Part shown: in pieces, positions 43,580 through 51,079 of the stretch
Position numbering within the stretch: the first letter of the stretch is position 1
Layout of the letters: each line of letters begins with the position of its first letter
Source of the DNA: Glycomyces tritici
GTDB lineage: Bacteria > Actinomycetota > Actinomycetes > Mycobacteriales > Micromonosporaceae
Reading direction: 5' to 3'
Assembly (NCBI RefSeq): GCF_030403505.1
Contig: NZ_JAUEMJ010000001.1
Coordinates: 1,083,124-1,147,123 of the forward strand
DNA length: 64,000 nt
The notes under the pieces: generated by a model
Told to the model about the DNA's origin: nothing
What the model saw: only the letters and a program-made list of their open reading frames with translations
The model's database searches: none
Position numbers and translations under genes: made by a program

Positions 43580-44500
43580 ATGGTTCTTCCTGCTGAAGTG
43601 GTCGCGCCCGTGATGGTCGAAGTGGGCCGGGGGCATCGTCTGGCGGTGCGCCGCCGCGGGGACGGCGGTGTGCCGCTGCTGCTCGTCCACGGGTTCCCGT
43701 GCACCAGCAGGATCTGGTCGCACAATCTGATCCCCTTGGCCGAAGCGGGATTCGACGTGGTCGCGGCGGACCTGCGCGGCTACGGCGACTCCGACTTCGC
43801 GCCCGACGAGTACTACGACTTCAACGCGTTCAACACCGACCTGACCGGGCTGCTCGACGCCCTCGGGTGGGACAAGGCCGTCGTCGCCGGGCACGACCTC
43901 GGCGCGATGATCGCCATCGACATGGCGACCCGCCACCCCGACCGGGTCGAACGCCTGGTCATCCTGGACGACTCCATGCCCGAACTCGACGAGGCGTTCG
44001 CCGCCGCAGGCATCCCGGCCGGACGTCCCAAGCCCGCCGTCTACGACTACCAACGCCGCCAAGGGCTCCACGCCGAGGAACTGGTCGCCGAACTGGACAC
44101 GCCCGAGCGCCGCCGCCGGTACATCGGCGAGTTCTTCGGCCACCGGATGTGGTGCCCGCCCGACGCGTTCGACGCCGATGACCTGGCCTTCCTGACCGAG
44201 CCCTACGGCGACGCGGCCAGGCTGCGCGCGTCCTTCGCCGACTACGAGGTCGTCATGGGCGCCAGGAAGCTCTCCGCTCCCGAGATGACCGACCGCCCCG
44301 TCCCGCACCGGACCCTGGTCCTCGTCGGCGCCGACCAGGTGACCCTCGGCGAGCACATCGAGGAGCAGTGCGCCATCGCCTTCCCCGCCGCGGTCGGGCC
44401 CTTCTGGGTCAAGGGCGCCGGACACTTCATGCCATGGGAACGGCCCGAGATCGTCAACCGCGCGATCGCTTCCTTCTGCGGTGACCTCCTCTCCGCCTGA
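43580..44500 (+). CDS. Alpha/beta hydrolase with Asp nucleophile (epoxide hydrolase / dehalogenase type)
   Basis: The 306-residue protein has an alpha/beta-hydrolase fold with oxyanion motif VHGFPCTSRIW, nucleophile elbow VVAGHDLGAMIAI (GHDLG, so the nucleophile is Asp, not Ser) and a C-terminal His in GAGHFMPWERPEIV. An Asp nucleophile points to epoxide hydrolases or haloalkane/haloacetate dehalogenases. The cap region lies about residues 140-215. ATG 43580 was chosen; it lies six bases after TAGACC. It is monocistronic. Confidence 0.88.
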   Translation: MVLPAEVVAPVMVEVGRGHRLAVRRRGDGGVPLLLVHGFPCTSRIWSHNLIPLAEAGFDVVAADLRGYGDSDFAPDEYYDFNAFNTDLTGLLDALGWDKAVVAGHDLGAMIAIDMATRHPDRVERLVILDDSMPELDEAFAAAGIPAGRPKPAVYDYQRRQGLHAEELVAELDTPERRRRYIGEFFGHRMWCPPDAFDADDLAFLTEPYGDAARLRASFADYEVVMGARKLSAPEMTDRPVPHRTLVLVGADQVTLGEHIEEQCAIAFPAAVGPFWVKGAGHFMPWERPEIVNRAIASFCGDLLSA

Positions 44501-44540
44501 GGCGAGGACGAACCGCTCGATTGCGCTACCGCGATGCCGG

Positions 44541-44558
44541 TCCCGCCGGTGTCCCGCC
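44541..44558 (+). promoter_or_regulatory. Shared GC-rich element, copy 1
   Basis: TCCCGCCGGTGTCCCGCC lies 90 bases before the ATG of the exported protein at 44649. An identical 18-mer occurs at 45239-45256 and a near copy at 49530-49546, each upstream of another secreted-protein gene. It may be a regulator-binding site. The copy here is followed by a second CGCCGG-containing half (GGTCTACCGCC). Confidence 0.55.
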
Positions 44559-44648
44559 GGTCTACCGCCTCGCAAACCCTCCTCAATCGCTACAGGATGG
44601 AGGCAGCCGTGGGGTCCGTTCCCACGGATGAACCGCGAGGGGATCGCA

Positions 44649-45086
44649 ATGCGACTACTCAAGAGCGCCAACGTCAAACGTGTGATCGCCACGGCCTCCG
44701 CTTCGGCTGTCGCCGTCGTCGGCACCATGCTCATCTCCGCCGCCCCCGCCGAGGCCGCGTGCCAGGGCGACAACGCGCACACGATCACTCACTACGAGAA
44801 CGGCGTCGCCGTCGCGCAGGAGCGCCGGGTGTCCGGCACCTGCGACGGCAACGGGGTCTACACCGGCGAGCTTCGCGACCTGCGCCCCGCTGACGGCTAC
44901 TCCGCGAAGGTGCGATACAAGGAGGGCGACTTCAACGAGGTCGTGTTCAGCACCATGAGCAGCTCCTGGCAGCGCTACACCTACCGCGAGAAGACCCCCG
45001 ACACCGGGACGCCCTACGCGTCGATGCAGGTCTACGCGAACGCGGCACACCGACCCGATATCTACACCCCGAACTACGGCTTCTAA
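44649..45086 (+). CDS. Small secreted protein of unknown function
   Basis: The 145-residue protein has a Sec signal peptide (basic start KSANVKR, hydrophobic core ATASASAVAVVGTMLISAA, cleavage after AEA near residue 37). The mature part is about 108 residues with two cysteines (ACQGD and SGTCDG), beta-rich, and many Tyr residues. No family was recognised. ATG 44649 is preceded by GAGGGGA. It ends 10 bases before a strong terminator. Confidence 0.75.
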   Translation: MRLLKSANVKRVIATASASAVAVVGTMLISAAPAEAACQGDNAHTITHYENGVAVAQERRVSGTCDGNGVYTGELRDLRPADGYSAKVRYKEGDFNEVVFSTMSSSWQRYTYREKTPDTGTPYASMQVYANAAHRPDIYTPNYGF

Positions 45087-45096
45087 GAAAGCCACA

Positions 45097-45124
45097 GCCC
45101 GGCCGCGGCATGCCGCGGCCGGGC
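45097..45124 (+). terminator. Terminator after the small secreted protein
   Basis: A 28-base perfect palindrome of G+C-rich sequence forms a stem of up to 12 bp with a four-base loop, beginning 11 bases after the stop codon and followed by CCTCTCCTG. Confidence 0.8.
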
Positions 45125-45398
45125 CCTCTCCTGTACCGCCTGCCCTGGCGGGCAAGCGAAGCAGAGCTCCGGGTGTTGCCCACCTGCTGATCGCTGCGAC
45201 GGTTCCTCCGCGCCTCGCGACTCCGATTCCCGCCTCTATCCCGCCGGTGTCCCGCCTTGTAAACGACCTCGCCCGTCATCAGACTGGGGCTGATCGACGC
45301 GGCCTCCTGCGCCCAGTTCGCTTCAGGACTGCGAAACGCATCGAAACGCACCAGAACGCGTCGACTCGCAACTTCATTTGACTATCTAGGAGTCGGAC
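45125..45398 (+). promoter_or_regulatory. Leader region of the Tat-exported propeller gene
   Basis: This part of a 312-base gene-free stretch has copy 2 of the shared element (45239-45256, 18 of 18 with copy 1) and, at 45333-45360, three 10-bp direct repeats: GAAACGCA at 45333 and 45343 and the variant AGAACGCG at 45353. The start codon follows 38 bases later with AGGAG before it and TTGACT at 45378-45383. Confidence 0.55.
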
Positions 45399-46424
45399 AT
45401 GGCCTCACTCGACCGTCGGACGTTCACCCGGTCGCTCCTCGCCGTCCCCGCCGCCGCCCTGGCCGGCGCGAGTCTCGGCGCGCTCGCACCCGCCGCGGCC
45501 TCGGCCGCCCCCGCGGACTGGGATGCGCAATATGTGGCAGGTGCCGGCGGGCAGCCGCTGCAGCACCGCACACGAAGCGGAGCAGACGGCAAGTGGACCC
45601 CGAGCTGGAATCCGGTCGACGGTGCTCACGCCTACAACGTCTCCTGCGTCGGAATGTTCAACGGCCTCAACGTCGTCGCGGCGAACATCAATGAGGCTCC
45701 GAGCCACGTCATCCGGGCGGCCGATGGCACCTGGTCGGACTTCACGCCGATCCCGTCGACATCGGCACCCGCTGGCACTCCGAACATCGCGGTGACCGCA
45801 CGCTCCAACACGCTTCATGTCTTCGCTGCTACTTACGGAACAGCCACCCTGTACTCCACCACCCGCGACAAGGACGGGAACTGGTCCCCCCGCTGGTCAG
45901 CCGTGAAATCCTTCACCGGCGTCACGAATCTGGCCACCACCCGAGTCGACTCGGCGATCGCCACCGCCGTCACGACCGATGAAGACAAGCTTCACCTCTC
46001 CTTTCAAGCCTCGGACGGGACGTGGGGCGGCTGGGGCAACGTCGGGAACGCCGCAGGTGAGATCGGGGGCTTCTACAATGTGGCCCTGGCAGGAGTCGGC
46101 GGGCAGCTTCATGTCTTCGCGCTGAGCCAAACTCGCGGCGGGATCTTCCATGCCATTCGGCGGGCGGACGGCTCCTGGCGGCAGTTCACGACACTGAGCG
46201 TCTTCACCGACAAGAGGCCCTCCAGGTTCTGCGCCGCCAACGTCGGCGGCGAAATCCATGTCGGGATCATCGACACCACTGCCAGTAACAACCAGGTCAT
46301 CAGGTATTCCGTCCGCCGGACCGACGGTTCGTGGCTGCCCATCGGGACCACCTCCGGCTCCAGTTCCGGATTCGCCGGCCAACCGGGCACGGTTGCCGTG
46401 GGCGCCACCGAGCGGGTCCTCTAG
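45399..46424 (+). CDS. Tat-exported beta-propeller (lectin-like) protein
   Basis: The 341-residue protein starts SLDRRTFTRSLLAVPAAALAGASL, a twin-arginine signal (RRTFT), cleavage near AASAAPADW (about residue 37). The rest is made of repeats of about 50 residues with D-G-[TSN]-W at similar places (DGTWSDF, DGNWSPRW, DGTWGGWG, DGSWRQF, DGSWLPIG), a pattern of PLL-like or tectonin-like propellers that bind sugars. No catalytic motif is seen. A function in binding surface glycans is an inference. Confidence 0.75.
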   Translation: MASLDRRTFTRSLLAVPAAALAGASLGALAPAAASAAPADWDAQYVAGAGGQPLQHRTRSGADGKWTPSWNPVDGAHAYNVSCVGMFNGLNVVAANINEAPSHVIRAADGTWSDFTPIPSTSAPAGTPNIAVTARSNTLHVFAATYGTATLYSTTRDKDGNWSPRWSAVKSFTGVTNLATTRVDSAIATAVTTDEDKLHLSFQASDGTWGGWGNVGNAAGEIGGFYNVALAGVGGQLHVFALSQTRGGIFHAIRRADGSWRQFTTLSVFTDKRPSRFCAANVGGEIHVGIIDTTASNNQVIRYSVRRTDGSWLPIGTTSGSSSGFAGQPGTVAVGATERVL

Positions 46425-46451
46425 CGCCTCCGTCTCCGGCGGCGCACGCTT

Positions 46452-46703
46452 TTAGCGGGTGTGGCTCAGGAGGCTCGTCAGGTCGCCGGCCGACAGGTCG
46501 AAGACCGGGGAAGCGTTGCCGAGCTTGGAGTCGCGGACGTGGAAGCCGTCGCGCTCAGGGCAGGCGGCCAGTTCGACGCAATCAGAGTTGTTGTCAACGC
46601 CGCTGCGGCTGCTCTTGCGCCATGCCCGGCGGAGCTCAACACAGTTGGAATTGTTGTCGCCACCGCTGCGGCTGCTCTTGCGCCAGGCAGTCACGTCAGT
46701 CAT
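46452..46703 (-). CDS. DUF397 protein with duplicated motif
   Basis: The 83-residue protein belongs to DUF397, small proteins that pair with XRE/DUF5753 regulators in actinobacteria and act like antitoxin or sigma-like partners in some cases. The conserved core WRKSSRSG..NN..CVEL occurs twice, residues 7-24 and 28-45, from a 63-base duplication (46560-46685). The remainder is the usual VRDSK and FDLSAGDLTSLL. The start overlaps the end of the XRE gene by eight bases. Confidence 0.88.
   Translation of the reverse strand: MTDVTAWRKSSRSGGDNNSNCVELRRAWRKSSRSGVDNNSDCVELAACPERDGFHVRDSKLGNASPVFDLSAGDLTSLLSHTR
46560..46685 (-). repeat. 63-bp tandem duplication in the DUF397 gene
   Basis: Two adjacent 63-base units (46623-46685 and 46560-46622) encode the same 21-residue core. 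The unit length keeps the frame. Synonymous and a few conservative differences between copies show it is not a recent assembly artefact. Confidence 0.8.
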
Positions 46704-47454
46704 TCAGAAACTCCCTCAATGGTATTGATTTGCCCCAGAGGAGCTGCCACAGTCCATCGTAACGCGCGATCCTTTCGGTCTCCTCGATGCACCAGCTCTC
46801 GTCGAAGAGCTCCGTATAGACGAATGGCGGGCTTCCGAACTCGGCACCGGCGGGCTTGTAGATGTCGAAGGCGCTCGCTCCTTCCGGATGCGGCCCTCTG
46901 ACGATGCGGATTTCCCAGTTCGGGAGAGCGTCGAGTTCCCGCAGGCGGTCGACCTGCTCCTCTCGCGCCTCCTCCGTGAGGAGTCCGAGGTCTCGAAGGG
47001 CCTGCGCACCGATGACCAGGCGCATGGTCGGGTTGTCCGTGCGGCTGATCAGGGCTGCTTGGCGTGACTTCTTGAACGACCAACCTCGGTTGAGTTGTTC
47101 GGCGGTGTACGGCTGCGAACGCGGCAGCAGATTGAAGTGGTAGTCGCGCGTTTGGGCGATGCCCGGCACGAAGATCGGCTCCCACTTGTGGATCTGGCCG
47201 TTCGACCGCTCGGCCATGCTCAAGCACAGCGCGTTGAAGCGGCGGTCAGAGCGGAGATTCTGCTCGTGCTCGTTCTCTGCGATCTGGACCATGTAGTCGC
47301 GCAACTCGTCGTCCATGCCGAGCTTGGCGGCGAGCACGTACATCTGAGTCGCCTCAGGGCACTTCACGAAGTGCTCCCACTTGGAGACGGTCTGATCGCC
47401 TCGGATTCGGATTTCCCTGCCCGGGAGCCACTTTGCGAGCTTCGATGATGGCAC
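46696..47454 (-). CDS. XRE/DUF5753-type regulator with short N-terminus
   Basis: The 252-residue protein has a C-terminal DUF5753 domain (IHKWEPIFVPGIAQTRDYHFNLL, QAALISRTDNPTMRLVIGAQALRDLG, RYDGLWQLLWGKSIPLREFL). Before it, the helix-turn-helix is reduced: SKLAKWLPGREIRIRGDQTVSKWEHFVKC starts directly at the GTG and the first helices of the usual HTH_31 fold are missing, with an in-frame TGA upstream. GGAGG is eight bases before GTG, so the short start is probably real. It pairs with the DUF397 gene downstream. Confidence 0.85.
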   Translation of the reverse strand: MPSSKLAKWLPGREIRIRGDQTVSKWEHFVKCPEATQMYVLAAKLGMDDELRDYMVQIAENEHEQNLRSDRRFNALCLSMAERSNGQIHKWEPIFVPGIAQTRDYHFNLLPRSQPYTAEQLNRGWSFKKSRQAALISRTDNPTMRLVIGAQALRDLGLLTEEAREEQVDRLRELDALPNWEIRIVRGPHPEGASAFDIYKPAGAEFGSPPFVYTELFDESWCIEETERIARYDGLWQLLWGKSIPLREFLND

Positions 47455-47571
47455 GGTGGGTTGCCTCCTGCCTCAGCGGAATTCATGCTGGTCTCCAATG
47501 ATGACATTGCGTTGCGACAAGGTGGACACCTGTCACAATCAGCACTCCGAAAGCACGCCTTACCAATCCAT

Positions 47572-47600
47572 CCCTACAAAACAAGGCCTGTTTTGTAGGG
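47572..47600. promoter_or_regulatory. 12-bp inverted repeat
   Basis: CCCTACAAAACA and its complement flank the 5-base centre AGGCC. The element is A+T-richer than most of the window and lies between the XRE gene and the gene at 47743. It could be an operator, a hairpin or the remnant of a recombination site. Confidence 0.5.
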
Positions 47601-47703
47601 GTACTTAGCAAGGCACCCTCGACTCACGATTGGAATCTCCTGTTCAGCGGCTTGCGCGCTCCGTAGGTTGAAGAGGTCCCGGCTCGGCAGTACGCCAGGG
47701 ATC

Positions 47704-47719
47704 TGTCGGATATCCGACA
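47704..47719. promoter_or_regulatory. 16-bp perfect palindrome
   Basis: TGTCGGATATCCGACA is a perfect 16-bp palindrome 24 bases before the ATG at 47743, in the place of an operator at or just after a transcription start. The XRE-type product encoded 250 bases away is a candidate ligand. Confidence 0.6.
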
Positions 47720-47742
47720 ACATCCGAAGTGGAGTGAGTGCA

Positions 47743-48045
47743 ATGAAGATCGCTGAACCTTCCGATCCGCTGCTGCGCGGACGATTCACGGACGGCCGCA
47801 ATGAGTTCTGCGTCCGCGCATCGAGTGTCGACGCACCCGACTCGTTCCAGGTCTATGTCCCCGGCGAACGCGTGGACATCGTCATGATCGTCTCGGGGAT
47901 CAACACGGGACACCTGCACGCGACCTGGGGTGAAGTCTGGCGCTCCTACTCCCCCGAGTGGAAGGTCTGGCTGGAGGACACGGCGTTCAAGGTCTTCTAC
48001 AAGGTCACCACGCGCCCGTGGGACAGCCGGTACTGCGATGGATGA
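47743..48045 (+). CDS. Hypothetical protein
   Basis: The 100-residue protein starts MKIAEPSDPLLRGRFTDGRNEF and contains a short hydrophobic strand (VDIVMIVSGIN) but no signal peptide or membrane helix. It is rich in Trp in the C-terminal half (LHATWGEVWRSYSPEWKVWLED). No family was recognised. ATG 47743 has GGAGTGAG about eight bases upstream and is preceded by a 16-bp palindrome; a terminator follows 57 bases after the stop. Confidence 0.65.
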   Translation: MKIAEPSDPLLRGRFTDGRNEFCVRASSVDAPDSFQVYVPGERVDIVMIVSGINTGHLHATWGEVWRSYSPEWKVWLEDTAFKVFYKVTTRPWDSRYCDG

Positions 48046-48101
48046 ACGCCCTTCCCGCGTAGGCGAAGTGCGAGCATTTTAGAGACTTGACTCTCCCGGC
48101 G

Positions 48102-48136
48102 GGGGCCGGCTGACCTGGTGGGGGTCGGCCGGCCCC
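48102..48136 (+). terminator. Intrinsic terminator with T-run
   Basis: A 14-bp stem (48102-48115 with 48123-48136, one T-G wobble) with a seven-base loop is followed by ATTTTC, the clearest classical intrinsic terminator in the window. Confidence 0.85.
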
Positions 48137-48234
48137 ATTTTCGAAACTTGGCATGCCGCGCAACGACTCGCGTAGTTGTGATCACCCTCTCACGCCTCCA
48201 TACTGATGAGACCCCCCTCCCGGAAGGAGCTCCG

Positions 48235-49014
48235 GTGTCGAGTATCGAAGAAGCTTCTGGCTCAGTCGCCACGAACGCCGATAGCGCGCGGGAACTCGCC
48301 GGAAGCATCACGTCCTCGAAAGACCTCCTGGACCGATTGGCGGCGCGACTCGACGCCATCGGCGTGGAGACCACGGCACGACAGACCCAAGTCGCCGGGA
48401 GCCGGGCCGAAGAACTCGCCGGCCATGCCAATGCATTGGCCGATGCCCTCGATTCCCTTCGGCAGCAAGTCGATGCGCTCAAAGGTTTACTTGCAAGCGC
48501 CATCCGGAGCGGCGCGGGGAATCCGATGCGGGGCCGCGCTTCGCGCTCGGTTTCCGCGGCGGGAAGCGCCGCCGGGCAAGAGTCGCGGCCGCTCAAAGGA
48601 CCGGCCGCTTCGGTCTCCCCGAAAGGCATCAGCAAGCGGCACTTCCTCGGGAAGCTCCAGATGAAGAGCCAGGCGAAAGAGCGGAACACGGTCGTGCTGC
48701 CCGGGGTCGACACCGATGCCGACATCGCCTCGATCCGGGGCGGCCGGGCCGAGTACGTGCGCGACAACCTCTACAAGGTCAACGACCGGACCTACGGCGT
48801 CAAGCCCACGGGGACCGTGTATCCCGTGCGAGGCAAGGGTTTCGTGGAGCTGGACAAGCTCGAGTACACCGCGTTGAAGGGCCTGAAGGTCTACAAGGGG
48901 GACCGGGCTGCGGCCGAACGCGATCCGCAAATCGCCCGGTTCAGCCGTCATATGACGGATAAAACGTGGGAAACTGCGCGAAATGTGTTCAATCAGGGAC
49001 AGGAGCGGGCCTGA
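48235..49014 (+). CDS. Putative polymorphic-toxin-like effector
   Basis: The 259-residue protein starts at GTG 48235 with AAGGAG six bases upstream. Residues 1-85 are helical and heptad-rich (SSKDLLDRLAARLDAIGVE, ELAGHANALADALDSLRQQVDALKGLL), like the N-terminus of WXG/LXG proteins. A Ser/Ala/Gly linker (about 86-135) leads to a conserved-looking C-terminal domain with IRGGRAEYVRDNLYKVNDRTYGV and KGFVELDKLEYTALKGLKVYKG. No signal peptide. The gene overlaps the next by one base (TGATG), an arrangement typical of effector and immunity genes. Function is inferred. Confidence 0.6.
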   Translation: MSSIEEASGSVATNADSARELAGSITSSKDLLDRLAARLDAIGVETTARQTQVAGSRAEELAGHANALADALDSLRQQVDALKGLLASAIRSGAGNPMRGRASRSVSAAGSAAGQESRPLKGPAASVSPKGISKRHFLGKLQMKSQAKERNTVVLPGVDTDADIASIRGGRAEYVRDNLYKVNDRTYGVKPTGTVYPVRGKGFVELDKLEYTALKGLKVYKGDRAAAERDPQIARFSRHMTDKTWETARNVFNQGQERA

Positions 49015-49472
49015 TGCGCGACTACACGATCGTGTTCATAGAGCCGGTGGACCTCGGTGTGCTTGCAGCCGAAGCCGCCGCGGCCTTCGCGATCCCCCGC
49101 GAGCAGATCGAGGTCTGGGACGGCAGCGCGTTCGCCGCTCCCGTGGTCGAGCCGATCATCGCCCAGGTCGCCGCCGGTTCGGGGCCGGGTGCGTATGCCG
49201 AGTTCGTCGGCTTCGACGCGTTCGCCTCGCATGCGGGCGACCCTGAACTCCTCGATGTGGCCGTGGAACTCGCCACGAGGCTCAAGCACCGGGCGGTCTT
49301 CGGACCGGAGACCGCGGAGGACTACCGCTGGACCCTCGTCGCCGCCGACGGCAGCCACGGCAAGGTCGTGCTCGACGACGACCGGCTCGACGACGGCGCG
49401 ATCACGGTCATCGGCACGGTCGAGCCCATCAGCGGCGCGCCGGAACTGCCGCAGCTCCCAGAGGCGCACTGA
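49014..49472 (+). CDS. Putative immunity protein of the preceding effector
   Basis: The 152-residue acidic protein starts MRDYTIVFIEPVDLGVLAAEAA and is soluble, with beta-alpha character and no recognised family. Its start is fused to the effector stop (TGATG), so translation is coupled. Size, acidity and position fit immunity proteins of polymorphic toxins, but there is no homology to show that. Alternatively the two are subunits of one complex. Confidence 0.6.
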   Translation: MRDYTIVFIEPVDLGVLAAEAAAAFAIPREQIEVWDGSAFAAPVVEPIIAQVAAGSGPGAYAEFVGFDAFASHAGDPELLDVAVELATRLKHRAVFGPETAEDYRWTLVAADGSHGKVVLDDDRLDDGAITVIGTVEPISGAPELPQLPEAH

Positions 49473-49528
49473 GCATCCGTCGACCGCGGAGGCTCAACCC
49501 GCCGCGGTGTGTCCGACAGCTGCCGGTC

Positions 49529-49547
49529 ATCCGCCGGTGTTCCGCCT
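49529..49547 (+). promoter_or_regulatory. Shared GC-rich element, copy 3
   Basis: ATCCGCCGGTGTTCCGCCT differs from copies 1 and 2 at two or three positions. It lies 155 bases before the protease ATG. Confidence 0.5.
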
Positions 49548-49701
49548 CGCTTTCCCCTCCCTCCACCGAAAGAATGGCGTCAAGGCCTGGTCGCGTTCGG
49601 GTTCCCGACTCGGCGGCCACGGTCTCAGTCACGGCTTCCGGCCTTCGTCCATCGGACAGGTCGCCGCCGAGACGACTCCCCTCCGAGAGACTGGACGGAA
49701 C

Positions 49702-50892
49702 ATGATGAAGAACCGTGCGCTCATCGCGCTCGCATCATCCGCACTCCTGCTCGCCCCCGCGGCGGCCGCGAATGCCGAAGAACTCGAAGCAGATCCCTAC
49801 CTCCAGACCGCCGACGAAGCCCTCGCCCAAGACCTCACCCTCATCGCCGCGGCCCAGGGTTGGACCTACGCCGAAGCGCTCGCCCAGCACAAGGCGACCG
49901 AAGCGATCGGGGACCTGGCAGTCCAGGTCGCGGAGGCATACCCTGACGCCTTCGTCGGATCCGCATTGTCCACAACGCCCGGCGGCACTCCCACGCTCTA
50001 CATCAAAGGCACCGCCGCCCCTGCGATCAACGCACTCGCCGCCTCGGCCGAGGTCGCCGTCGACATCGCCGACGGTCAGCCCTATTCGTTCGCCGAGCTG
50101 CAAGAGCGCAACGACAAGCTGCACGCCGAGCTCATCGGCATGGGATACGACACCCTCATGACGGCCGTCGACATCACCAGCGGCACCGTCGAAGCCGCCA
50201 TCGAGACCACCGAGGAGTTCTCGTCCAGCAGGACGACCGTTCGAGCCGCTCTGTCCGAGGAGTTCGAAGAGGGCGTCGAACTGCACTTCGTCGACTCGCT
50301 GGAAGCCGGGCTCGAGTACGCCTTCGGAGGCGCCAGGGTCAACGGCGGCGGAGCATCGTGCACCAGCGGTTGGACCGTCATCACCCCCAGGGGCGCCCAA
50401 GGCGTGACCACCGCCGGCCACTGCGACGGCATGACCCGCATCCTCGAAAACGGCAGCGGCTGGCACGCGATGGACTACAGGGCGCAGCATCGCGGCCGGT
50501 GGGGCGACGTCGAATGGCACAGCGTGCCCGGCCAATCCACTCCAGCCCGGTTCTACGCCAATGCGAGCACGCGTCGCACCACGACCTCCATCGAACCGGC
50601 CGCCGGACTCACCACCGGCGAATCGATCTGCGTCTACGGCCGGTCGACCAATGAGCGTGACTGCTCGGCGCTGTTGTTGCGGCCCAGCCTCACCTGCACG
50701 ATCAACGGCACCAGCACCGATCGCCTGGTCCAGATGAACAAGCACGTCACCACCGGCGGCGACTCCGGTGGCGGCTGGTCCCACGGCAACCGGGCGTACG
50801 GAGGCCATGTGGGGCGCTGTGCCGGAGACAGTGTCTTCACACCGGTCGCGTACTTCCCCAACGCACTCGGAGTCTCGGTCAGGACCGCCTGA
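49702..50892 (+). CDS. Streptogrisin-like S1 serine protease precursor
   Basis: The 396-residue preproprotein has a signal peptide (MMKNRALIALASSALLLAPA, cleavage after ANA near 25), a propeptide of about 180 residues of the alpha-lytic protease type and a chymotrypsin-fold mature part from about residue 208 (VNGGGASC). The triad is H in TTAGHCDGM, D in RWGDVEWH and S in TGGDSGGGW. Cys pairs are in the usual places. Substrates are proteins outside the cell. The start is ATG 49702 after GGACGG. Confidence 0.93.
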   Translation: MMKNRALIALASSALLLAPAAAANAEELEADPYLQTADEALAQDLTLIAAAQGWTYAEALAQHKATEAIGDLAVQVAEAYPDAFVGSALSTTPGGTPTLYIKGTAAPAINALAASAEVAVDIADGQPYSFAELQERNDKLHAELIGMGYDTLMTAVDITSGTVEAAIETTEEFSSSRTTVRAALSEEFEEGVELHFVDSLEAGLEYAFGGARVNGGGASCTSGWTVITPRGAQGVTTAGHCDGMTRILENGSGWHAMDYRAQHRGRWGDVEWHSVPGQSTPARFYANASTRRTTTSIEPAAGLTTGESICVYGRSTNERDCSALLLRPSLTCTINGTSTDRLVQMNKHVTTGGDSGGGWSHGNRAYGGHVGRCAGDSVFTPVAYFPNALGVSVRTA

Positions 50893-50901
50893 TTCGGGGA
50901 G

Positions 50902-50951
50902 CGCGGACGATCACCGAACTGCTCCACCTTGCAGTTCGGCGATCGTCCGCG
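50902..50951. terminator. Long bidirectional hairpin terminator
   Basis: A 21-bp stem (50902-50922 with 50931-50951) with a single mismatch and an 8-base loop lies between the protease gene and the convergent lipoprotein gene. Confidence 0.8.
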
Positions 50952-51079
50952 TGAGCCGTTCGGTCAGCAGCGTCCGCTCAGCACGTCGGATTCGGTGGCC
51001 CTCGGAACACCTCACCGACCGGTGCGGCGAACGGGCGCGGCAAGCAAGCGGACCCGGGTGCCCGGTTCGAGGACGACCG

